A stretch of DNA of 64,000 nt, taken from contig JAUXAN010000003.1 in assembly GCA_030619885.1 (NCBI GenBank), forward strand, positions 28,095 to 92,094, given 5' to 3'. Under the pieces are notes generated by a model. That model saw only the letters and a program-made list of their open reading frames with translations, was not told where the DNA came from and made no database searches. The DNA comes from a bacterium (GTDB lineage Bacteria > Hydrothermota > DG-26 > JAUXAN01). The position numbers were made by a program, and so were the translations under genes. This document shows, piece by piece, positions 42,702-51,335 of the stretch (the stretch's first letter is position 1; each line of letters opens with the position of its first letter).

Positions 42702-43946
42702 ATGGAATTCAAGTTATTGTCAGACAGTGATAAAAAGGCGATTGATGCGTTAAAAGAATCGCATGGCGGTGCTGAGGGAATCAGCAAAACTATTGAGGAG
42801 ATGCGCAAATTTGAGACAAGAAAGAAAATCCTTGCTGAAAAGGGTTTCGGTGAAATGATTGAAGAGGCAGAAGAGTTGGTTAAGAAATTTGGCAAAGTTG
42901 GAGATTTTGAAAAAAGTAACGGTATTTCTCATAAAGATGGTATGGGACTCGTTACCACTCAGGTCTCCGGCTTTCAGGGAGCAAAAGTTACCCATCATTG
43001 TATGAAGAGAATTGCCGAAAGTGCTTCAAGTGATATACCAGCTTTGGTACCTTCAGAAATGATTTCCATCATGGCTTTGACTGATGACTATGTTTACAAC
43101 GGTGCTCTGCTGGCTACTCTTACTATGGCTGAAGATATTATGAAGGTCAATAAGTTTTGTAACGCCAATTTGATAGGAACTCCTCTGCCCATAAAAAGAT
43201 TTCAGGATATTGAAAAAGTAACTGGCAAGAAGTTTGAAACTATACCCGCTGATAATGATATGGCACAAGTCAAGTTGATAAATCAGGGAACATTCTTTGG
43301 TAATTTCGGCGGTATCGAGGTAGCAAATGACAACCATCTAATCTATCTTGATGGTATAACACGGTGTGCAAAAACTACCGGAGGGAACTTTTATCTGAAT
43401 CCAAGTTGGAGCAGTATCGTCGCAGCCTGTTACTATGCACGAGACATTCCCAATCTCGATTTTAAAGTTTCGATGCTTCTCTCAACCCAAAATTTAATCC
43501 AGTTCAGAATGCTTTTAAATATTATGAAGGAATACATTAAAGACGATATGACGAGTGCAATATATGAAATTAACATAGGTAATGCTTGCAGTCCCGAAAC
43601 TTTTATTCAGTGTGGTAAAGAACTTGAAGAAAGCGGTGTCAAAGGCGTCAGTCAGGCTGCCCATATTCGCATCAATCCTGACCTCGGGATAGCTAACTTT
43701 CATTGGTTTGATAATGCCGTCAAGGTTGCAGAAAGTGGTTGTAACATAACCATTAAATACGAAAGCGACGGCGAGAGCAGGGAGATGGATACGATGGAGG
43801 CATATTTCCTTTCAAAAGAAGAGCTGGAGGCAAATTTCGAAGCAATTGGTGATGTCATCTACTGTAAAACTCTGGGATGCACCAAGGACGCCAGGGAGAT
43901 GATGAAAAGAGGTTTAAAAGTAAAGTTTGGAGGGAGTGCATATTAA
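42702..43946 (+). CDS. Conserved-looking cytoplasmic protein, family not recognised
   Basis: A 414-residue protein with a strong Shine-Dalgarno (GGGAGG). An in-frame TTG at 42690 lies in the ribosome binding site and ATG 42699 is also possible. The first 80 residues are charged helices (AIDALKESHGGAEGISKTIE). The rest alternates strands and helices in a barrel-like way: SGFQGAKVTHHCMKRIAE, ALVPSEMISIMALTDDYVYN, NQGTFFGNFGGIEVANDNH, DGITRCAKTTGGNFYLNPSW, INPDLGIANFHWFDNA and CKTLGCTKDAREMMKRG. There is no signal peptide or membrane segment. His, Cys and acidic residues are frequent in these loops, so it could be a metal- or cofactor-dependent enzyme. Monocistronic context. Confidence 0.6.
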   Translation: MEFKLLSDSDKKAIDALKESHGGAEGISKTIEEMRKFETRKKILAEKGFGEMIEEAEELVKKFGKVGDFEKSNGISHKDGMGLVTTQVSGFQGAKVTHHCMKRIAESASSDIPALVPSEMISIMALTDDYVYNGALLATLTMAEDIMKVNKFCNANLIGTPLPIKRFQDIEKVTGKKFETIPADNDMAQVKLINQGTFFGNFGGIEVANDNHLIYLDGITRCAKTTGGNFYLNPSWSSIVAACYYARDIPNLDFKVSMLLSTQNLIQFRMLLNIMKEYIKDDMTSAIYEINIGNACSPETFIQCGKELEESGVKGVSQAAHIRINPDLGIANFHWFDNAVKVAESGCNITIKYESDGESREMDTMEAYFLSKEELEANFEAIGDVIYCKTLGCTKDAREMMKRGLKVKFGGSAY

Positions 43947-44065
43947 GGCAAAGTGTAACTAACTCATATCCCATCATTAGAGGATGTATTCCTGAAGAGC
44001 CAAATGACCGGAATGGACAAGTTTGGTTTTGTGAAGGGCACTGAATAATCGAAAGGAGGTTTAAG

Positions 44066-45112
44066 ATGTCTACTCTGCAAAACTTAATTTTAATCATATC
44101 TTTGGTTCTAATACCTTCCACTCTCTATTCAGATGGAAGAGTTAAAATTGCAGTTTTTGATTTTGAACCATTCGGCGTAGACCATGCCACCATGCAGGTA
44201 GGTTCTATACTTTTTATAGAATCTCTGGTTGGAACAGGGAAGTTTGATGTCGTAAGGATAGAAGAAGAGATAAAATGCTATCGGGTTGAATGTGCTGTAG
44301 AGATAGGGAGAAATTTTGGTTTTGAAAAGGCAATTGTAGGAAGAATGGTCAAATTAGGAGAGAAGCTAATATTGACATTGAATCTCATTGATATAGCGAG
44401 TGGTGAAATAGAATTCAGTGACAAATTCGTCTGTACCTCTTTGGAGGATCTGGATACTATTTTAGAGAGAGCAGCCCAAGGAATGGCAGAGAAGAAATCA
44501 TTCATAGAGACAGCAGATGTGGGAAAGATTACTGAAATGGAAACCGAAGAAGTTCGCAGAAGAAAACCTTATTCAAGTGTAGGTTTAAGAACAGGTTACC
44601 TGTTTCCTGTAAGCAAATCTTACGGAAATGTAAAAAAAGAGATGGTCACTCTTGACGCTGTGATATTTCATGAGGCCAGAGATATCTTAGTAGAAGGACT
44701 TGGAGGGGTAAGTGCAACCGACCATACAAGTGACTGGCACTTTGACTTGCTGCTGCATAAGATTTTCTTAACTTCTGATTTCGCACCATATCTCGGTGGG
44801 GGACCAGGAGTCCATAAAGTGACGGTTAAAGTTGAAGATTACTATTTGTCAGAAACAAAATCAGATGATGGCTTAGCACTGAGCATTTCTGGAGGGATTA
44901 TAGGTTTTAGAACATATGATTTCAGAATATTTTTGAGCGGGAAATACACCTGCACCTTTGTAGACATAGGTAATACCTCCACTCAGCATGGGTTCAGTTT
45001 AACTTTTGGGCTCACATCCCCAAGTATGGGTAAGGAAGGAGAAGCTTTTAGGATATTAGGCGGATATCTGGGATTGTTACTATTATGTATGGTTATCTCC
45101 GCTATTGATTAA
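44066..45112 (+). CDS. Secreted TolB/CsgG-like domain protein with beta-rich C-terminal part
   Basis: A 348-residue exported protein. A signal peptide (LILIISLVLIPSTLYS) is followed by a domain like FlgO/TolB-N/CsgG: VKIAVFDFEPFGVDHATMQV, ESLVGTGKFDVVRIEE and KAIVGRMVKLGEKLILTLNLID, about residues 25-150. From about 170 it is beta-strand rich (SSVGLRTGYLFPVS, APYLGGGPGVHKVTV, SISGGIIGFRTYDFRIFLSG), resembling an outer-membrane barrel, and ends in a hydrophobic helix (GGYLGLLLLCMVISAI). AAAGGAGGT precedes the ATG. Role unknown; envelope location is inferred. A terminator follows at 45283. Confidence 0.7.
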   Translation: MSTLQNLILIISLVLIPSTLYSDGRVKIAVFDFEPFGVDHATMQVGSILFIESLVGTGKFDVVRIEEEIKCYRVECAVEIGRNFGFEKAIVGRMVKLGEKLILTLNLIDIASGEIEFSDKFVCTSLEDLDTILERAAQGMAEKKSFIETADVGKITEMETEEVRRRKPYSSVGLRTGYLFPVSKSYGNVKKEMVTLDAVIFHEARDILVEGLGGVSATDHTSDWHFDLLLHKIFLTSDFAPYLGGGPGVHKVTVKVEDYYLSETKSDDGLALSISGGIIGFRTYDFRIFLSGKYTCTFVDIGNTSTQHGFSLTFGLTSPSMGKEGEAFRILGGYLGLLLLCMVISAID

Positions 45113-45282
45113 AAATCAGAAAAGATGAACTAAATTAAATCCTTTTGAACCATTATGCAATCTGGGGCAAAGTTATTTATAGCATTTCATTTAAATGAAA
45201 GTAAATTTTAAAGGCTTAACCCCATTGTTGTATTCTTGGAAAAAGCAGTATATGGTTGCAAATGTCAAACTCAGAAGAGTAT

Positions 45283-45313
45283 GCCCCATCCTCTATTAGA
45301 AGATGGGGCTTTT
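45283..45313 (+). terminator. Intrinsic terminator
   Basis: GCCCCATC pairs with GATGGGGC, extended by TCT/AGA after a mismatch, with loop ATT and tail TTTT. It lies 170 nt after the TolB/CsgG-like gene. The remainder of the gap 45113-45415 shows nothing further. Confidence 0.75.
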
Positions 45314-45415
45314 GTATGTCTTGATTTGAGACTCGGAGTTCATTATTTATCCCAGAACCCTATTAAGAGTGACTGTGGTAGAGGATAGGGAGACGGTCTA
45401 TTAAAACTTATTTTT

Positions 45416-45796
45416 TTACTTTGATTTCCGAGCATTTTGGTTCCTCCTATTTTCTTTTTGAGTTAAATAGTGGCCTCCAATGAGTGCAAGGCCTATGAAG
45501 AGCGGCACAAGTCCACCAACGATTTTCTCAGCCACTCCTGCAATTGGTAATCCAATTACGAGAGCCAACCCGATTGCACCAAAAACGAGACCAGTTACTA
45601 GGAGTACTATTCCCTTCCCACCACTTGGAGCTTCTGTGAGTCCATGCTCGATCATAGCGATTTTCTCTTCATGTCTTGCTTTTACGAGTTTAAAGATGAA
45701 GGTAAAGAGCATCACTATGAGGACTATAGGTATCGCAAACGCTCCAGCGACTGCCAAAATGGCTGTGATTCCTCCTGGTATTATTTGTTCAAACAT
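45416..45796 (-). CDS. Small two- to three-segment membrane protein, DUF6249-like
   Basis: A 126-residue protein starting at ATG 45796, where AAAGGAGGT precedes MFEQIIPGG; the longer frame from 45889 would be read through its own promoter. Hydrophobic segments lie at about residues 6-32, 57-78 and 85-103, with the cytoplasmic ARHEEKIAMIEHGL between. That motif (R-x-x-E-R/K-x-A-x-I-E-x-G) is typical of DUF6249-type proteins often found near ECF sigma factors. Its promoter (45837-45865) matches that of the divergent sigma gene, so it probably belongs to that regulon. Confidence 0.7.
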   Translation of the reverse strand: MFEQIIPGGITAILAVAGAFAIPIVLIVMLFTFIFKLVKARHEEKIAMIEHGLTEAPSGGKGIVLLVTGLVFGAIGLALVIGLPIAGVAEKIVGGLVPLFIGLALIGGHYLTQKENRRNQNARKSK

Positions 45797-45836
45797 TTTT
45801 ACCTCCTTTTTGATAAAATTTTCATTTTTCATAATA

Positions 45837-45865
45837 TTAGACTTACAGAGGGAGGAAAAAGTTGC
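45837..45865 (-). promoter_or_regulatory. ECF-type promoter of the small membrane protein
   Basis: Minus strand: GCAACTT (45865-45859), exactly 16 nt, GTCTAA (45842-45837). This is the RpoE-like AACTT/GTCTAA arrangement and is the mirror of the sigma gene promoter 9 bp away. The leader is about 34 nt. Confidence 0.75.
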
Positions 45866-45873
45866 ATTCGTAT

Positions 45874-45902
45874 GAAACTTTTCCCACATCTTTTATGTCT
45901 AA
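45874..45902 (+). promoter_or_regulatory. ECF-type autoregulatory promoter of the sigma factor gene
   Basis: GAAACTT (45874-45880), exactly 16 nt, GTCTAA (45897-45902). The leader is about 9 nt, with GAAGGAG before ATG 45918. It fits the RpoE-class consensus and not the TTGACA class used elsewhere in the window, so the sigma factor very probably transcribes its own operon. Confidence 0.78.
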
Positions 45903-45917
45903 TTATTTAGGAAGGAG

Positions 45918-46478
45918 ATGAAAGAACTGAAAGATGAAGAGCTTGTCCTCCTTTCTCAAAAAGGTGATAAGCAAGCCTTTGGCGAATTGATCGAAAGATA
46001 TAAAGGGATGATATTTACAATGATAAATAGAATATTAGGCGACCCAAGTATAGCTGATGATGTTGCACAGGATGTCTTCATAAGAGCATACAAAGCACTT
46101 CCCAGGTTCCGGAAAGAGGCGAAATTCTCAACCTGGCTTCACAGAATTTGTTATAATCTATGTATTACAATAGTTAAGAAAAGGAGGAAAGAAGTAGATC
46201 TTTCCTACAGAATGGAACAGTATCAAAATAGTATAGAAATGGCATACGAAAGAAAAGAGATTCAGGAGAAAGTGAGATGGCTCATATCCGAATTATCGCC
46301 GGTTTATAGCTCAGCGATAACTCTTCGACATATTCACGGTCTGTCTTACAAAGAAATTTCCGAAATTTTGGGTCAGCCCCTGGGAACTACAAAATCTACA
46401 ATTTTAAGAGCACGAGAACAACTCAAAAAGTTAGCACTGGAAAAGATTGGGTGGGATGTGATCAAGGAGGTTCTATGA
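45918..46478 (+). CDS. ECF sigma factor (RpoE-like)
   Basis: A 186-residue extracytoplasmic-function sigma factor. Region 2 spans about residues 15-85 (AFGELIERYKGMIFTMINRI, DDVAQDVFIRAYKALPRFR, STWLHRICYNLCI); region 4 spans about 125-178 (SSAITLRHIHGLSYKEISEI, LGQPLGTTKSTILRARE). It is coupled to the anti-sigma gene by a 4-nt overlap. The promoter in front fits autoregulation. Confidence 0.93.
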   Translation: MKELKDEELVLLSQKGDKQAFGELIERYKGMIFTMINRILGDPSIADDVAQDVFIRAYKALPRFRKEAKFSTWLHRICYNLCITIVKKRRKEVDLSYRMEQYQNSIEMAYERKEIQEKVRWLISELSPVYSSAITLRHIHGLSYKEISEILGQPLGTTKSTILRAREQLKKLALEKIGWDVIKEVL

Positions 46479-46999
46479 GGTGTAAAGATGTAAGAAGCAG
46501 ACTTCAGAATTATGTACTCGGAGAAATCTCTGAGGGAGAAAAACTCGCAATAGAAAACCATTTAAATTCTTGCCAGGAGTGCCAGAAGGAAGAGCAAATC
46601 AGGAGATGGCTTATTGTCACCTTAGAGTCTGATGTGATGGAGGAACCCTCTGCAAACTTTGTTCAGTCAGTCATGGAGAAGTTACCAGAGAGAATTCCAG
46701 CCGTGTCTATAAAGTTCCTGTTTGCATCTATTCTTTCTCTAACCCTTGGGGGTCTCTTCGGGTTAGGATTTCTGTTCAGAGAGAAGTTGCTCCAATTGAC
46801 CTACGACCTTCAGATATCAGTCGCAAAAGCACTTTCAAGTTTAGACCCGGAAGCCTTTCTCGCAAATTTTCTGATGCCTAAAATGGGGTCAATCTATCTT
46901 GTGACTTTGGGGTTCGCTTGTCTATTAGTCACTGTATCAATCATTTGGTTTGCAAGATACTATTGGGAGCCTGTCCAATATAGAATTGAACCGAAGTAG
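46475..46999 (+). CDS. Zinc-finger anti-sigma factor
   Basis: A 174-residue membrane protein. The N-terminal zf-HC2 domain has MRCKDVRSRLQNYVLGEIS and the zinc motif H-x3-C-x2-C in NHLNSCQECQ. A first membrane segment at about residues 78-98 (FLFASILSLTLGGLFGLGFL) and a second near the C-terminus (IYLVTLGFACLLVTVSIIWF) follow. I start it at ATG 46475 (ATGA overlap with the sigma stop, AAGGAGG upstream); a longer frame from 46451 would read through the ribosome binding site. It should hold the sigma factor at the membrane until stress. Confidence 0.85.
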   Translation: MRCKDVRSRLQNYVLGEISEGEKLAIENHLNSCQECQKEEQIRRWLIVTLESDVMEEPSANFVQSVMEKLPERIPAVSIKFLFASILSLTLGGLFGLGFLFREKLLQLTYDLQISVAKALSSLDPEAFLANFLMPKMGSIYLVTLGFACLLVTVSIIWFARYYWEPVQYRIEPK

Positions 47000-47012
47000 G
47001 GGCAAAATCGGG

Positions 47013-47786
47013 TTAAAATATCTTGATATATTTTCTTGGATTCTCCTTGAAATCCTTTATTACTTCCCGCAGTTCTTTTGCGGCGGCTGTCAACTCGTTA
47101 TAGAGCGTTTCATCTTTGAGCAATTTCCCTGCCGTCCCTTCACCTCTATTTATTCTTTCTATTAAAGTATCTGCTTTGGCGGTGAGGCGGTTCAGTTTTA
47201 CAAGTTCATCTTCAAATTTACCTCTGTTTTTTTCAATCATTCTACCCAGTTTATCAGATGTAGTCTTTAAACTCTTCGCCATAGCCCTCGTTTCACTCAA
47301 TATCTCATCCAGGTCTATCTCTTTACTTGTCTTAATGAGAGAAAGCAATTTTGCTGTACCTTCTGCAAGCTCACTCACAGAAGATAGAATTTTAGTGAAT
47401 TCGAAGGCGCACTTCCCTTCAAGCGGTTTTTCCCTGTCGTAAATAGTGGAGTCTGTGCCCGGGATTATCAGTATCCTCCGTTCACCAAAGAGCCCTGTTG
47501 ACTCGATTATACCTTTCGCATCTTTTCTTAAGAGGACATCTTTTTCGAGCCATACCCGTACCCTTATGCCATCTGGAAGAAGGGCAACTTTATCCACACC
47601 GCCTTTTTTAATTCCAAATACGAGCGCAGGGTCCCCCTTTTTTAATCCACTTGCATCGGAAAAATTTATCTCGATGAAGTAGCGATTCCTTCTCATCTCC
47701 ATATTAGTGAGCCAGTATAGACCGACCAGGAGGATTATTATCGCGCAAGTAGTGATAATGCCGACTTTTAATTCTTTCTCTTTCAT
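47013..47786 (-). CDS. mlaD: MlaD-type MCE-domain lipid-binding protein
   Basis: A 257-residue periplasmic subunit of an Mla phospholipid transporter. One N-terminal membrane anchor (VGIITTCAIIILLVGLYWL), the MCE domain at about residues 38-115 (FSDASGLKKGDPALVFGIKKG), then helical coiled coil to the C-terminus (LIERINRGEGTAGKLLKDETLYNEL, split here: LIERINRGEG and TAGKLLKDE). It overlaps mlaF by 4 nt and is last in mlaE-mlaF-mlaD. It converges with the anti-sigma gene across 13 nt. Confidence 0.88.
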   Translation of the reverse strand: MKEKELKVGIITTCAIIILLVGLYWLTNMEMRRNRYFIEINFSDASGLKKGDPALVFGIKKGGVDKVALLPDGIRVRVWLEKDVLLRKDAKGIIESTGLFGERRILIIPGTDSTIYDREKPLEGKCAFEFTKILSSVSELAEGTAKLLSLIKTSKEIDLDEILSETRAMAKSLKTTSDKLGRMIEKNRGKFEDELVKLNRLTAKADTLIERINRGEGTAGKLLKDETLYNELTAAAKELREVIKDFKENPRKYIKIF

Positions 47787-48550
47787 ACCTTTCCTTTATT
47801 AATCCTTCTGAATCTTCGACGGAATGTCCCTGATGATTTTAAAAATTCTTTCACTCGAGGGTCTCTGTTCTCTTTCAACTCCTTTTCAGTCCCTTTGAAT
47901 ATGATCTTTCCGTCCGCTAACATCGCAAAGGTATTACCGATTTTGAATGCACTCGCTATGTCATGTGTAACCGTGATGGAAGTAGTTTTTAACTTTTTCT
48001 GTATCTCGATTATTAAATCATTTATCTTATCAGCCAACACCGGATCCACCCCAGTAGTGGGTTCATCGAACAAGATATACAAAGGTTCCATAACCAGTGC
48101 CCTCGCCAGTGCTACCCTCTTTTTCATCCCACCGGAAAGTTCAGCAGGTCTCAAATTTTCTATCTGTTCAAGACCTACCAGTCTTAATTTCTCTTCAACT
48201 ACCCTCCTTATATCTTCATCTGAAAGTCGGGTATGTTCTCTGAGTGGCAACCCGATATTCTCTCCCACAGTCATTGAATCGAATAAAGCACCACTTTGAA
48301 ATAGCATACCGAATTTCTTTCTCATCTCATACAATTTCTTCCTTCTAACCTTCGTTATGTCAATCCCATCTATTCTAATTTCCCCTTCATCAGGTTTAAG
48401 CAGCCCTATTAGATGTTTTAAGAGAACTGTCTTGCCGCATCCGCTCTTTCCAATTATGACGAGCGTATCACCATCTGAGATGGTCAGATTCACGCCGTTT
48501 AATACCGTTTCTCCATCGAATCTCTTATGCAAATTTTTAATCTCAATCAT
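47783..48550 (-). CDS. mlaF: Mla-type ABC transporter ATPase
   Basis: A 255-residue ABC ATPase. Walker A GKSGCGKTVLLKHL, Q-loop MLFQSGALFDSMTV, signature LSGGMKKRVALARAL, Walker B ILFDEPTTGVDPV, switch His in VTHDIASAF. The SGALFDS Q-loop region is characteristic of MlaF/Ttg2A. It overlaps both mlaE and mlaD by 4 nt and drives intermembrane phospholipid transport. Confidence 0.92.
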   Translation of the reverse strand: MIEIKNLHKRFDGETVLNGVNLTISDGDTLVIIGKSGCGKTVLLKHLIGLLKPDEGEIRIDGIDITKVRRKKLYEMRKKFGMLFQSGALFDSMTVGENIGLPLREHTRLSDEDIRRVVEEKLRLVGLEQIENLRPAELSGGMKKRVALARALVMEPLYILFDEPTTGVDPVLADKINDLIIEIQKKLKTTSITVTHDIASAFKIGNTFAMLADGKIIFKGTEKELKENRDPRVKEFLKSSGTFRRRFRRINKGKV

Positions 48551-49296
48551 CTAAATATAAACGACCCTACAAAATAATCTGCCATTAAAATAAGAACAGA
48601 AGCAGCTACCACTGCTTTTGTCGTTGCAATCCCTACACCCTCTGCTCCACCTTTTGCTTTTGCACCGAAGTGATAGCCCATTGTAGTAATTATTATGCCA
48701 AAGAAGACCGCTTTGACTAGACCACCGAGTAGGTCTTTGATCTCGAAAAACCATCTCAAACCTTCCAGAAAGGAGTGTAAACTCACTCCTATAGATAGTG
48801 TTGAAATTAACATTGCACTTATGATGGCTATAAAATCTGTAAATATCACCAGGATTGGCACCATAATCATTCCTGCAAGCAGTCTTGGCAAAAATAAATA
48901 TTTAACGGGGTCGATAGAGAGTGATTCGAGTCCATCTATCTGTTCTGTCACCCTCATCGTTCCTATCTCTGCCGCTATTGATGCTCCGACCCTGCCTGAA
49001 AGGACGAGAGCTGCTAACATCGGGCCAAGCTCAATGAATATCATCTTCGAGATACCTACACTGAGAAGTTCCAGTGAGACATATTCCTTTATCTGATAGG
49101 CTGTCTGGATAGATGCGACCATTCCTGTGAAGGCGGAAGTTAGAACGATAAGTGGAAGTGAGGTATAGCCTATTGCAAATAGCTGTTGTGTAAGTAAATT
49201 AAAACTTTTGAATATCTTCGGAAACTGTACAACAGCCATTCCAAGAAGCATGAATACAGAACCTATGTTTGAGAAGAAGTACTTTGTTCTATTCAT
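48547..49296 (-). CDS. mlaE: Mla-type ABC transporter permease
   Basis: A 249-residue membrane permease of the MlaE family: LPLIVLTSAFTGMVASIQTA, FIELGPMLAALVLSGRVGAS, AAEIGTMRVTEQIDGLES, YLFLPRLLAGMIMVPIL and YHFGAKAKGGAEGVGIATTK, all family hallmarks. It overlaps dnaB by 4 nt, joining the transporter genes to coaBC-udg-dnaB in one possible transcript. Confidence 0.93.
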   Translation of the reverse strand: MNRTKYFFSNIGSVFMLLGMAVVQFPKIFKSFNLLTQQLFAIGYTSLPLIVLTSAFTGMVASIQTAYQIKEYVSLELLSVGISKMIFIELGPMLAALVLSGRVGASIAAEIGTMRVTEQIDGLESLSIDPVKYLFLPRLLAGMIMVPILVIFTDFIAIISAMLISTLSIGVSLHSFLEGLRWFFEIKDLLGGLVKAVFFGIIITTMGYHFGAKAKGGAEGVGIATTKAVVAASVLILMADYFVGSFIFR

Positions 49297-50639
49297 CCTT
49301 CTGATACATATTCAGGGATAACCTCGCCAATCCCCTCTGAATGCGATACAAATCTTGCATAGTCTTTCTGGAAGGTCAATTTTAATTCACCTGTTGGTCC
49401 ATTTCTCTGTTTAGCGATATAGAGTTCCGCGATTCCCTGTGCATCTTTTGAGTACATTTCGGGTCTGTATAAAAAGATGACCACATCCGCATCCTGTTCT
49501 ATGGCTCCAGATTCCCGCAGGTCGGAGAGGACAGGTCTTTTTTTCTCTCTCGATTCAACTGCCCTTGACAGTTGTGAACATGCGACAACGGGAACATTCA
49601 GTTCTTTTGAGAGCGATTTCAATGCCCTTGTAATTTCAGCGATTTCTTGCTGACGAGTGTCGGTCTTTGGACCTTGAACAAGTTGTAAATAGTCTACGAT
49701 GAGCAGCTTGATATCAACTTCTGCTTTCAGCCTTCTTGCTTTGGTTCTTAATTCTAATATAGGTATAGCAGGTGTATCGTCTATATGTATATCTGCATCC
49801 CTCAATATACCAGCGGCGGTAGCGAGCCTTGATATATCCTCATCTGAACCGTATCCTGTTCTGATTCTATGGGCATTTACCCTCGCCTGCGAAAAAAGTA
49901 TCCTCTGTACTAAAAGTTCTTTTGACATCTCTAAAGAAAATATTGCTACAGGGAGTTTTTCTACAATTGATATATGCTCCGCAATGTTCAAAACGAGTGA
50001 GGTTTTGCCCATTGAAGGTCTGCCTGCGACTATGATCAGATCCGTAGACTGAAAACCTGATGTTAGTACATCGAGGTCTTTGTAACCAGACGGAACGCCC
50101 GTTACGAATCTCTTGTGTTTTACAAGGTCATCGAAATATGATATAGAAGTCACCAACAACTCTCTTATTGGTGTGAATCCCTTTCGCAGTCTCTTCTCTT
50201 TAATTGAGAATATGAGTTGTTCTGCCTTATCAAGCAGTGTATCTGCATTTTCAGTAGCGGCATAAGAATCCTGAACTATCTGTGTAGCATTACTTATGAG
50301 CCTGCGCAGAACAGATTTTTCAAGTACTATCTTCGCATGATGTTCTACATGGGCAGTGGTATCTACATTCTCCTGCAGAGAAACTAGATAGACAGCACCT
50401 CCTATCTCATCAAGTTCACCTTTTTTCTTTAACTCTTCGGTAAGGGTGACGAGGTCGCAGACCTTGGTCGTATCGAAGAGTTTGACGATAGCCGTATATA
50501 TCTTCTTGTGTGTACTCAGATAGAAAGATTCTGGTTCGAGATATTCCATCACTTTAGGGATCGTGGTATTATCTATGAGCATGGCTCCAAGGACTGATGC
50601 TTCTGCCTCTATTGATTTGGGATACTCTTTCTCTGCCAT
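49293..50639 (-). CDS. dnaB: Replicative DNA helicase DnaB
   Basis: A 448-residue hexameric helicase that unwinds DNA at the replication fork. The N-terminal DnaB domain has KSIEAEASVLGAMLIDN, the RecA-like domain Walker A is GRPSMGKTSLVLNIA, followed by FSLEMSKELLVQR, LLIVDYLQLVQG (Walker B), SQLSRAVESR, SDLRESGAIEQDADVV and KQRNGPTGELKLTF. Its first base coincides with the last base of the uracil-DNA glycosylase gene. Confidence 0.95.
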   Translation of the reverse strand: MAEKEYPKSIEAEASVLGAMLIDNTTIPKVMEYLEPESFYLSTHKKIYTAIVKLFDTTKVCDLVTLTEELKKKGELDEIGGAVYLVSLQENVDTTAHVEHHAKIVLEKSVLRRLISNATQIVQDSYAATENADTLLDKAEQLIFSIKEKRLRKGFTPIRELLVTSISYFDDLVKHKRFVTGVPSGYKDLDVLTSGFQSTDLIIVAGRPSMGKTSLVLNIAEHISIVEKLPVAIFSLEMSKELLVQRILFSQARVNAHRIRTGYGSDEDISRLATAAGILRDADIHIDDTPAIPILELRTKARRLKAEVDIKLLIVDYLQLVQGPKTDTRQQEIAEITRALKSLSKELNVPVVACSQLSRAVESREKKRPVLSDLRESGAIEQDADVVIFLYRPEMYSKDAQGIAELYIAKQRNGPTGELKLTFQKDYARFVSHSEGIGEVIPEYVSEG

Positions 50640-51328
50640 TACTCTTCCTTATTATCGTAAAGTTTTCTCACCAACTTCACATCTTCCCATGTTTTAACTT
50701 TCAAATTTGGATTCCTCAAAAGAGCAGCAGGATGATAGGTAGGAACTACCTTTAAGACGGGTTTCTTTGAAGGGTATGGGAATATCCTTCCACGCATTGT
50801 GTACATAGGTTCTTTAGATGAAAGAAGGGTCTGTGTAGCAATCGCCCCAAGTGTTACTATTATTCTTGGCTTTATTATTTCTATCTGTTTTGTAAGAAAT
50901 GGCATACAACTATTTATCTCGGATTCTTGCGGTGTTCTGTTATTCGGTGGTCTGCACTTCAAGATATTGCTAATATACACTTCCTCACGCCTTAACTTTA
51001 TTGCATTTAGTATCCTGGTCAAAAGTTGTCCTGCTGCTCCTACAAAAGGTCTTCCCTGTTCATCCTCATCCCTACCCGGTGCCTCACCAATGAGAACTAT
51101 TGGAGCATTAGAATCTCCTTCCCCCAAAACGATATTCTTCCTCGTCCGATAGAGTCCACACTCTTTACAGTTTACGATAGATTTGTATAGCATGCTGAGC
51201 AAATCCTTTTTGGACGGTTCTTTGTTCTTCATATTTAAAAAAAATTCACTATCACCATATTCACTCTGCTGTCGAAGATAGTTTTTTAGCAACCTGAGAG
51301 GTTCTCTATATCGTTCTCTCGTTTCCAT
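50639..51328 (-). CDS. udg: Family 4 uracil-DNA glycosylase
   Basis: A 229-residue iron-sulfur uracil-DNA glycosylase that starts repair of deaminated cytosine. Cluster cysteines in NCKECGLYRTR, a third Cys in LKCRPPNNRTP and a fourth in EINSCMPFL. The active-site motif is IGEAPGRDEDEQGRPFVGAAG and the second motif is TYHPAALLRNP. About 35 N-terminal residues of polar linker precede the domain. It lies 8 nt after coaBC and shares one base with dnaB. Confidence 0.92.
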   Translation of the reverse strand: METRERYREPLRLLKNYLRQQSEYGDSEFFLNMKNKEPSKKDLLSMLYKSIVNCKECGLYRTRKNIVLGEGDSNAPIVLIGEAPGRDEDEQGRPFVGAAGQLLTRILNAIKLRREEVYISNILKCRPPNNRTPQESEINSCMPFLTKQIEIIKPRIIVTLGAIATQTLLSSKEPMYTMRGRIFPYPSKKPVLKVVPTYHPAALLRNPNLKVKTWEDVKLVRKLYDNKEE

Positions 51329-51335
51329 TCTTTCT

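Noticed and set aside
45797..45889. Longer N-terminus for the small membrane protein
   Set aside because: It overlaps the divergent ECF promoters, and a perfect AAAGGAGGT lies in front of ATG 45796.
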